Source: Anaerolinea sp. | GTDB lineage: Bacteria; Chloroflexota; Anaerolineae; Anaerolineales; Anaerolineaceae | DNA length: 64,000 bases | NCBI GenBank assembly: GCA_029975965.1 | Contig: JARKOV010000145.1 | Location: forward strand, 1 to 64,000 | Direction of reading: 5' to 3' | In this document: piece by piece, positions 58,132-64,000 of the stretch | How positions within the stretch are numbered: the stretch's first letter is position 1 | How the letters are laid out: each line of letters begins with the position of its first letter | Translations under genes and position numbers: made by a program | Notes under the pieces: generated by a model | What the model was told of the DNA's origin: nothing | Databases searched by the model: none | The model's input: the letters and a program-made list of their open reading frames with translations, nothing else

Positions 58132-61038
58132 ATGGTATCGCTGTTTCTGTTCGGTTCTCCGCGCCTGGTGCAGGCAGGGCGGGCGGTGGATCTGGACACG
58201 CGCAAGGCGCTTGCCCTCCTCGCCTACCTGGCGGTGACCGGCCAGCCGCACGAGCGAATGGTGCTGGCCACCCTGTTTTACCCCGAATACAACCCCGAAA
58301 ACGCCCGCGCTGGTCTGCGCCGCACGCTCTCCTCGCTGCGCTCGGTGATCGGTGAAGACGTGCTGGACGTCCAGCGCAACACCATCGGCCTGCAAGAGCG
58401 GCCCGCTTTATATGTCGACCTGCTCGAATTCCGCCGCCACCTGGCGGAGGTCGGCTCCCACAGGCATCCCCCCGCCGAGTTTTGCCCGCGCTGCCTGCCG
58501 GTCCTGGAGCAGGCCGTCAGCCTGGTCAAGGGTGAGTTTATGGCCGGCTTCTCCCTGCGCGACAGCCCAGGTTTCGACGACTGGCAGTTCAGGCAGGCCG
58601 AACAGGTGCAGCGAGAGCTATCGGCCTCGCTCTTTTCCCTCGCGAACGGATTGGCTGCCTCCGGAGACAGCCCACGCGGGCTGCAGTACGCCCGCCGCCT
58701 GGTTTCGATCGATCCCTTGAGCGAGTCGGCCCATCGTCTGTTGATGCAGCTTTACACGATGAGCGGCGAGCGCAACACGGCCGTCCAGCAGTACCGCGAA
58801 TGCGTGCGCATTTTACAGCAGGAACTGAATGTGTCGCCCCTACCGGAGACGGTCGCGCTTTACCAGGCAATTATCGAAGGCAGGCCGCAAGCCTCCCCAG
58901 GCGAGCCCTCCCCCACCCGCCGCACGCCCGCGCAACCGAAGGCGAGCGCCGGTGCAGCCAGGCTCGCTCCCATGGTCGGCCGCGCCTCTCACCTCCAACA
59001 CATCCTGCGCGCATACCGTGCAGGTGCCCCGCAGGGATCTTTTCTCTTAATCGAAGGTGAGCCCGGCATCGGCAAGACTCGCCTAGTGGAGGAATTTCTG
59101 CGCGCCCACCTGGCGGGAGATGCGCGCGTGTTGCGCGCGCGCTGCTACGAAGGCGAGAGCGACCTGGCGTATGCCAGCCTGGCCGGCATGTTGCGCTCGA
59201 TGATCGACCAACCCAGCTTCAACAAAGCACTGGCCGGCTTGCCGGCCGCCTGGGTCGCCGAAGCTGCCCGCCTCGCCCCCGAGCTGGCGGTCAACCGGGC
59301 CGGCGTCCTGCGCCTGCCGCCTCTCGAAGGGATGGGTGCGCGCACCCGCTTCTACGAGGGCCTTCTCCAGGTGGTTCTCGGCCTGGTTTGCGGCGAGCCG
59401 CCGGGAGTGTGGTTCATCGATGACCTGCATTGGGCAGACGCAGCGACCATCGAATTTTTGGCTTACCTGGTGCGCCGGCTCCCCGGTCACCCTATGTTGA
59501 TCCTCGCCACCACCCGCCCCGACGCCCTCGCGAGCGTGGAGGCACTCCATCCGCTGCATGCCGCCTTGCAACTGGCCGGTTACGGCGCGAAACTGCGCCT
59601 TGACCGCCTGACAAAGGGTGAGGTGGACGAGCTGGTGTCTGTGCTGCCAGAATGGGCGCAGCTCACCGGAGAGATGCGCGAGCGCCTCTACCTCGAGTCG
59701 GAAGGCCTGCCCTTCTTCATCGTCGAGTACCTCGCCGGTTTACGGACAGAGGGCGGGCGCCCTCCTGTGGAAGGCTGGCGTATGCCAGGCTCTGTCAAGG
59801 CACTGCTGGGCGGTCGCCTGGCGGCTTTAGATGAAACCAGCCGGCAGTTGATTGGCGCAGCCTCCATCCTGGGGCGTTCTTTCGAGTTTGAGCTGGTGCG
59901 CGAGATCAGCGGCCGCAGCGAAGATGAAACCGTGACCGGCCTGGAAAATTTGCTGGCAGCCGGGTTGATCATCGAGCGGGCAGACAGCCGCGCATTGAGT
60001 TACGATTTCAGCCACGAGAAGATCCGCGAGCTGGTCTACGAGCAACTGAGCCTCACCCGCCGGCGCCTGCTCCACCGCCGTGCCGTCGAAGCCCTGGTCA
60101 CCCAGGCCCGTTCCCACGCAACGGGAAGCGGTGAGCTCGCCAGCCAGATCGCCCGTCACGCCCAGTTAGCGGGTCAGGAAGAACTGGCGGCTGAATACCA
60201 CTGGCAGGCCGGTTTATACACGCGCAGACTGTTTGCGAACAGCGACGCGATGCAGCATTTCCAGCATGCCCTCGCCCTGGGATATCCCAACCCGGGCGAC
60301 GTGCACCAGGCCATCGGCGACCTGCTCACGCTGCAAGCCGATTACGCGTCTGCCATCACCAGTTACGAGACCGCCGCCTCCTTCTGCGCCGTGGGGTGCC
60401 TCCCCGAAATCGAGTTCAAACTGGGCAGCGTCTACCTGCGCAACGGCGACCGGGAGATGGCCATCGCCCATTTCCGCACCGCGGAACAGTTGCTCCGGTC
60501 ACGGCAAGCGCCCGATGCGCTTTCGCGGCTGTACGCCGAATGGAGCATCGCGACCTACACAGCGGGCCAACCGGCGCAGGCGATAGAATACGCTCGTAGC
60601 GCCTTGCGCCTGGCAGAAGAAACCGGCTCGCGGCCCAGTCTGGCTCGCGCCAACAATGTGCTGGGCATTCTGGCGCGCAACCAGGGAGATACACAATCGG
60701 CCATCCGCGCCTTCGAAAGCAGCCTGCACATCGCCGCCGAATTGGACGATCTGGCTGCCCAGGCCGCCGCGCTCAACAACCTGTCGCTCACGTTTGCCGA
60801 CTGTGGAGACTGGCAACAAGCCATCGAGCTGGCTCAGCGGGCATTGAGCCTGTGCGTCCGCCAGGGCGACCGCCACCGCCAGGCAGCATTGAATAACAAC
60901 CTGGCCGACCTGTTTCACAAGGCGGGCGACGAAGCGTCAGCCATGCTGCACCTGCAAGAAGCGGTGGCTATTTTCGCCGAAATTGGCGTCCAGGCAGGAC
61001 GTCCCAGGCCCGAAATCTGGATGTTGACCGAATGGTAG
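58132..61038 (+). CDS. BTAD (SARP-like) transcriptional regulator with AAA ATPase and TPR
   Basis: 968 residues from the ATG at 58132. Residues 1-90 form the winged-helix DNA-binding part (VSLFLFGSPRLVQAGRAVDL with YNPENARAGLRRTLSSLRSV), 95-250 the bacterial transcriptional activation domain (SARP type), and 285-600 an AAA/NACHT-like ATPase with Walker A GEPGIGKT (K315) and Walker B VWFIDDLHWADAA (about 424-436). The C-terminal 300 residues are TPR-like helices (ALALGYPNPGDVHQAIGDLL, LSLTFADCGDWQQAIELAQR). The layout equals that of AfsR/GutR-type regulators that bind a ligand or protein through TPRs and activate transcription on ATP binding. Although the frame is open far upstream, that part overlaps the cytochrome and STAS genes and is not coding. 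Probable targets are its own promoter and the divergent cytochrome gene. Confidence 0.9.
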   Translation: MVSLFLFGSPRLVQAGRAVDLDTRKALALLAYLAVTGQPHERMVLATLFYPEYNPENARAGLRRTLSSLRSVIGEDVLDVQRNTIGLQERPALYVDLLEFRRHLAEVGSHRHPPAEFCPRCLPVLEQAVSLVKGEFMAGFSLRDSPGFDDWQFRQAEQVQRELSASLFSLANGLAASGDSPRGLQYARRLVSIDPLSESAHRLLMQLYTMSGERNTAVQQYRECVRILQQELNVSPLPETVALYQAIIEGRPQASPGEPSPTRRTPAQPKASAGAARLAPMVGRASHLQHILRAYRAGAPQGSFLLIEGEPGIGKTRLVEEFLRAHLAGDARVLRARCYEGESDLAYASLAGMLRSMIDQPSFNKALAGLPAAWVAEAARLAPELAVNRAGVLRLPPLEGMGARTRFYEGLLQVVLGLVCGEPPGVWFIDDLHWADAATIEFLAYLVRRLPGHPMLILATTRPDALASVEALHPLHAALQLAGYGAKLRLDRLTKGEVDELVSVLPEWAQLTGEMRERLYLESEGLPFFIVEYLAGLRTEGGRPPVEGWRMPGSVKALLGGRLAALDETSRQLIGAASILGRSFEFELVREISGRSEDETVTGLENLLAAGLIIERADSRALSYDFSHEKIRELVYEQLSLTRRRLLHRRAVEALVTQARSHATGSGELASQIARHAQLAGQEELAAEYHWQAGLYTRRLFANSDAMQHFQHALALGYPNPGDVHQAIGDLLTLQADYASAITSYETAASFCAVGCLPEIEFKLGSVYLRNGDREMAIAHFRTAEQLLRSRQAPDALSRLYAEWSIATYTAGQPAQAIEYARSALRLAEETGSRPSLARANNVLGILARNQGDTQSAIRAFESSLHIAAELDDLAAQAAALNNLSLTFADCGDWQQAIELAQRALSLCVRQGDRHRQAALNNNLADLFHKAGDEASAMLHLQEAVAIFAEIGVQAGRPRPEIWMLTEW

Positions 61039-61051
61039 AGGGGGAAATTGT

Positions 61052-61087
61052 AAGGGCGCTGTAAACCTACGGCGATGAGCCCTTTTT
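61052..61087 (+). terminator. Intrinsic terminator of the BTAD regulator gene
   Basis: AAGGGC (61052-61057) pairs with GCCCTT (61079-61084); inside, CGCTGTA and TACGGCG pair around the loop AACC; a run of five T ends at 61087. It lies 14 bases after the stop. Confidence 0.72.
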
Positions 61088-61097
61088 CTGCCAGTTA

Positions 61098-61134
61098 TAT
61101 AATAATGGTAACAGCTATCGGTTTACCGTTAACC
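61098..61134 (+). promoter_or_regulatory. Promoter and GTTAC-like sites before the PAS-GGDEF gene
   Basis: TATAAT (61098-61103) has no clear -35 partner. GGTAAC (61107-61112), GGTTTACC (61120-61127) and GTTAAC (61129-61134) follow in the short leader and resemble the GTTAC pentamers before the neighbouring BTAD gene. Confidence 0.4.
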
Positions 61135-61139
61135 AATCG

Positions 61140-62720
61140 ATGACGACATTGCAGTCTTACCTCCTGGTGGTCCCCTACATCCTATCGGCTTTGATCTCGA
61201 TTGGCGTCTCAGCCTACGCCTTCCGCCGGCAACGCACGAGCGGCGCGCTCGCTTTTGGGTACCTTGCCCTGGCCGAGACGGTCTGGATCACCGGGTACAT
61301 TCTGCAATCGATCGCCCCGACCCTGGAGGCGAAACTGTTTTGGAACGACCTCCAATTTCTCGGCGCGGTCGCGACCCCAGTCGCGTTTTTTGTCTTTAGC
61401 CTGACCTACACCCGCCATTACCCGCGCATTCCATGGAGCTGGCGCATCACCTTTGGCGTTTCGGCGGCGCTGGTCGCCTTCATCTGGACGGACCGCTTTC
61501 ACCACCTCTTCCGCACCGGACCGCACCTGGTGTTTGACGGCGTTGCCCAGCGCCTGGTCTTCACCAACGGCCCGCTCTTTCACCTGTATCCTCTCGTCGC
61601 CTACTCCTTGCTGATCCTCGGCGTATATGCGGTGGTGGTCAATTACATCACCGCCGCGCGCGTCTATCGCCTGCAAATCGCCACCGTCCTGGTCGGCATC
61701 CTCATCCCCTGGGTCACCACCATCATCACCTGGTTGGAATGGGTGCCGCTCAAATTGCACGAGGTCACCCCACTGACTTTTGGAGTCAGCAACCTGATCA
61801 TCGCCTGGGCGCTGTTCAAGTTTGGCCTGTTCGACCTGGTGCCCGTGGCATACGTCTCGCTGGTGGAGCGCATGGAAGACGGCGTCATCGTGCTGGATAA
61901 CAGCGGGCGCATCCTCGACATCAACCCCGCCGCGCAGCGAATCCTCGACCTCAACTCGGCCAGTTGGCTCGGAAAACCGCTGGCAAATCTGCGCCCACCC
62001 TTCCTGGCGCTCTTTGCCGGGGCAGACGAGACGCCGGTTTCACTTGAAATGGAGTTCTCCGTCGAAGGCGCAGTGCGGTATTTCGAAGCGCAGATGACCA
62101 ACCTGCACGACAATCGCAAGCAAACCAACGGTTACCTGGTATCGCTGCATGATATCACCCAGCGCAAGCACGTGGAAAATCGCCTGCGCGAGATGGCGAT
62201 CACCGATCCGCTCACCGGTATTTTCAACCGGCGCCATTTCTTCGAGCTGGCGGATGTGGAATACGCACGCGCCTCTCGTAGCCAGCGCTCCATGGCGATC
62301 ATCCTGTTCGACATCGACCATTTTAAACAGGTCAACGACACGCTGGGGCATGCCGCGGGCGACTGGGTGTTGACCGCGCTTACCCGGCGCTGCAAAGAGA
62401 ACCTGCGCCCTTACGACACGCTGGCCCGTTACGGGGGCGAGGAGTTCATCGTCCTCCTCCCGGATACCGGCCTTGACCAGGCCTACCAGATCGGCGAGAG
62501 GCTGCGCTCATCGATCGCGGATGAGGAATTCCAGACCCAGGCCGGCGCGGCCGCGGTGACCATCAGCCTCGGGATCGCTGCGCTCGAGACCAGCCAGGTT
62601 GACTCGCTCGATCATCTGATCGACTGCGCCGACAAGGCGCTTTATGCGGCCAAGCAGCGCGGCAGGAACCAGGTTTACCTCTCCGAAGCCGAGCCTCACA
62701 GTTCACCTGTGTTTGGGTAA
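61140..62720 (+). CDS. 7TM-PAS-GGDEF diguanylate cyclase
   Basis: 526 residues. Residues 1-230 contain seven or eight transmembrane helices of the histidine-kinase N-terminal 7TM type (YLLVVPYILSALISIGVSAY, FWNDLQFLGAVATPVAFFVF). A PAS domain follows (about 240-355; ERMEDGVIVLDNSGRILDIN) and ends in SLHDITQRKHVENRLREMAI, then a GGDEF domain begins TDPLTGIFNRRHFFELADVE. The signature is GGEEF (432-436) with the product-inhibition site R423-x-x-D426 five residues before it, so the enzyme should make cyclic di-GMP and be feedback-inhibited. No EAL domain is present. The gene lies 102 bases after the BTAD regulator and shares its GTTAC-like upstream motif. With the GGDEF-EAL gene at 53584 it brackets the STAS/cytochrome/BTAD block. 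Confidence 0.93.
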   Translation: MTTLQSYLLVVPYILSALISIGVSAYAFRRQRTSGALAFGYLALAETVWITGYILQSIAPTLEAKLFWNDLQFLGAVATPVAFFVFSLTYTRHYPRIPWSWRITFGVSAALVAFIWTDRFHHLFRTGPHLVFDGVAQRLVFTNGPLFHLYPLVAYSLLILGVYAVVVNYITAARVYRLQIATVLVGILIPWVTTIITWLEWVPLKLHEVTPLTFGVSNLIIAWALFKFGLFDLVPVAYVSLVERMEDGVIVLDNSGRILDINPAAQRILDLNSASWLGKPLANLRPPFLALFAGADETPVSLEMEFSVEGAVRYFEAQMTNLHDNRKQTNGYLVSLHDITQRKHVENRLREMAITDPLTGIFNRRHFFELADVEYARASRSQRSMAIILFDIDHFKQVNDTLGHAAGDWVLTALTRRCKENLRPYDTLARYGGEEFIVLLPDTGLDQAYQIGERLRSSIADEEFQTQAGAAAVTISLGIAALETSQVDSLDHLIDCADKALYAAKQRGRNQVYLSEAEPHSSPVFG

Positions 62721-62724
62721 GCGA

Positions 62725-62754
62725 TTGGTTATTCCGACCGCAATGTGCTACAAT
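62725..62754 (+). promoter_or_regulatory. Promoter of the F420-type oxidoreductase gene
   Basis: TTGGTT (62725-62730) and TACAAT (62749-62754) are 18 bases apart. A second possible pair, TTGAGT (62787-62792) and TATAAT (62812-62817), with a 19-base spacer lies closer to the ATG at 62849. Confidence 0.45.
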
Positions 62755-62848
62755 CCGGCATTTCCGGCTCAAACGCCCCTGAGTCGTTGAGTCGATCGGT
62801 TAACTTGCCTTTATAATGAATCGTACAAACCATTGGAGGAAGACGCAC

Positions 62849-63787
62849 ATGACCGCCACGATACAATTCGGCTGGAGGACCCCCGATTGGCCGCTTCCCG
62901 GTAGCAACGGACGCGAATTACGCGACCAGTGGTACGCCTACATGGACGCGATCGAAGAGCATTTCGACTCGGTTTGGGTCGCCGACCACTTTTTCCCCTG
63001 GATGTCTTCTCTCGACCAGCGCCTGGACGTATTTGAGGCCTGGACGACGATTTCTTACCTGCTCGGACGCTATTCGAAAATAAAACTCGGCAGCATCGTC
63101 TTGTCCCAATCTTACCGCCGGCCGGCGCTGCTGGCCAAAAGCGCCGCCACCCTGCAAGAGCTCTCCAACGGGCGCTTCATCCTGGGCATTGGCGCAGGCT
63201 GGAAGGAAAACGAGTATCTGGCTTACGGGTATAAATACCCGCCCGCGTCCGAACGCATCGCGCAACTGGAGGAAGCCGTGCGCGTCATCCGCGCCATGTG
63301 GACGCAAAGCTCGCCCTCTTTCCACGGCAAGTACTACAACATTGAGGCCGCCTACTGCTCACCGAAACCCAACCCGATGATCCCCATCATGATCGGCGGC
63401 GGCGGGCGAAAATTGACCCTGCGCGTGGTGGCCAAGTACGCCGACTGGTGGAACTTCCCCGGCGGCACCCTGGAGAACTACGCCAGCCTGCTCGATACGC
63501 TGCGCGAGCACTGCCGGGCCGTGAGGCGCAATTACGACAGCATCGTTAAAACCTGGGGACACGATTGCGTTGCCGTGGCCGACACCCACGAAAAAGCCGA
63601 GCAAATTGCCCGCGGCAGCCAGTTGTGGGGCGAAAGCGCCGTCTATGGCACCCCGGACGAGGTCGCCCAGAAGATCCAGGCTTTCGCCGACCTCGGCGTG
63701 AAGCATTTCATCTTTCGCTTTGCCGATTTCCCCAAAACGGACGGGGCGCTGCTCTTTGCGCGCGAGGTGATGCCGCGTTTTTCCTGA
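62849..63787 (+). CDS. LLM-class (F420- or flavin-dependent) oxidoreductase
   Basis: 312 residues from the ATG at 62849, with GGAGGA about nine bases upstream. The luciferase-like TIM barrel is recognisable: FDSVWVADHFFPW (about 42-54), IKLGSIVLSQSYRRPALLAK, LQELSNGRFILGIGAGWKEN (the family hallmark around 100-119), SERIAQLEEAVRVIRAMWTQ, the phosphate-site strand PIMIGGGGRKLTLRVVAKYA and YGTPDEVAQKIQAFADLGVK. The spacing fits the F420-dependent group better than FMN monooxygenases, but the cofactor cannot be proven from sequence alone. It is a single gene; substrate unknown. Confidence 0.9.
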   Translation: MTATIQFGWRTPDWPLPGSNGRELRDQWYAYMDAIEEHFDSVWVADHFFPWMSSLDQRLDVFEAWTTISYLLGRYSKIKLGSIVLSQSYRRPALLAKSAATLQELSNGRFILGIGAGWKENEYLAYGYKYPPASERIAQLEEAVRVIRAMWTQSSPSFHGKYYNIEAAYCSPKPNPMIPIMIGGGGRKLTLRVVAKYADWWNFPGGTLENYASLLDTLREHCRAVRRNYDSIVKTWGHDCVAVADTHEKAEQIARGSQLWGESAVYGTPDEVAQKIQAFADLGVKHFIFRFADFPKTDGALLFAREVMPRFS

Positions 63788-63832
63788 GCACCGCTCAACC
63801 ATTCGCCAAAGCCAGTAGTCAGTCAAACTGAT

Positions 63833-63879
63833 TTTGATGGGTTATTTTGGGGACTTCTCCCCCAAAATAACCCATCAAA
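63833..63879. repeat. Perfect 20-base-pair hairpin
   Basis: Left arm 63833-63852 and right arm 63860-63879 are perfectly complementary over 20 bases, with the loop ACTTCTC. The tip GGACTTCTCC is the same as the tip of the inner hairpin of repeat B copy 1 at 28461-28470. No T-tract follows on the plus strand (ATTACATTTG), so it may be a repeat element, a factor-assisted terminator or a structured RNA. Confidence 0.75.
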
Positions 63880-63902
63880 TTACATTTGACAGAGTGCTAG
63901 AC

Positions 63903-63930
63903 TTGACTCTGGCAATTAACCTCCTACAAT
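63903..63930 (+). promoter_or_regulatory. Sigma70-type promoter of the gene entering at the right edge
   Basis: TTGACT (63903-63908) and TACAAT (63925-63930) are 16 bases apart, matching the -35, spacing and -10 used by other genes here. The leader before the ATG at 63993 is about 56 bases. Confidence 0.7.
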
Positions 63931-63992
63931 AGAATCGTCGATTAGATTGATCGATTTTGTTCAGATTGGCGATCATCCGCCAGGAGGTTGAC

Positions 63993-64000
63993 ATGGCTGA
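63993..64000 (+). CDS. Start of a further gene, cut by the window
   Basis: AGGAGG (63982-63987) stands five bases before ATGGCTGA at the very end of the window. With the promoter upstream this is very probably a translation start, but only two full codons (Met-Ala) are visible and nothing can be said of the product. Confidence 0.55.

Noticed and set aside
1..64000. tRNA, rRNA, CRISPR array, insertion sequence or prophage genes
   Set aside because: I looked for cloverleaf-like segments, regularly spaced repeats and transposase or integrase motifs and saw none; a dedicated scan could still find a small RNA that I missed.

Overview
The window is about 60 % GC, gene dense and looks like a chromosome segment of a free-living heterotroph of the Chloroflexota, most probably an Anaerolineae-type lineage. 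This is inferred from the mix of gene families: many lipoproteins with Pro/Thr-rich stalks, WD40/TolB-like propellers, LplB/LplC-type sugar permeases without their own ATPase, PadR plus permease-prefix membrane protein, BTAD/AAA/TPR regulators and an F420-type luciferase-like oxidoreductase. No 16S gene or other marker is present, so the placement is tentative. I found no tRNA, rRNA, CRISPR array, transposase or phage gene.

Region by region: (1) 1-6753 is a sugar or nucleoside-type uptake locus: a divergent PfkB kinase (cut by the window edge), a LacI-type DNA-binding domain fused to an ADP-ribosylglycohydrolase-like enzyme, a membrane protein, a lipoprotein solute-binding protein and two permeases. 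(2) 6862-11203 carries a nucleotidyltransferase, an MFS transporter, a PadR/membrane-protein pair with its own operator, and a thiol (glutathione-type) peroxidase. (3) 11215-17868 is a three-gene minus-strand operon: triple-FHA ABC transporter, lectin-like lipoprotein, and transmembrane Ser/Thr kinase with an extracellular propeller. (4) 18261-28420 has an APC/KUP-like permease fused to two USP domains, a propeller protein, a decayed gene, a VOC protein, a GH65 phosphorylase, an M23 peptidase and a TolB-like lipoprotein. (5) 28621-35970 holds a short UvrA paralogue, a Wzz/BY-kinase protein, an AraR-type regulator that looks leaderless, an SGNH lipoprotein and a small lipoprotein. (6) 36002-39487 encodes a non-phosphorylating sugar-oxidation operon (AraD1-like dehydratase, uronate-dehydrogenase-like SDR, ketoglutarate semialdehyde dehydrogenase). 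(7) 39554-53361 contains transporters, lipoproteins, a fatty-acid desaturase, a GNAT protein, a degenerate histidine phosphatase fused to a lysyl-oxidase-like domain, and a membrane-anchored clostripain. (8) 53584-62720 is a signalling block: a GGDEF-EAL protein, STAS antagonist, RsbW-like anti-sigma kinase, dihaem cytochrome c, a BTAD-AAA-TPR regulator with an unusual promoter, and a PAS-GGDEF protein. (9) An F420-type oxidoreductase, a perfect 20-bp hairpin and the first codons of a further gene close the window.

The most notable points are the FHA/ABC/kinase operon, the LacI-ADP-ribosylglycohydrolase fusion, the pseudo-phosphatase/lysyl-oxidase fusion, two dispersed palindromic repeat families (two copies each), and two regulators whose -10 boxes place the transcript start on the AUG. 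Both strands contain long open frames antisense to real genes; these follow from GC-rich codon use and were left out.
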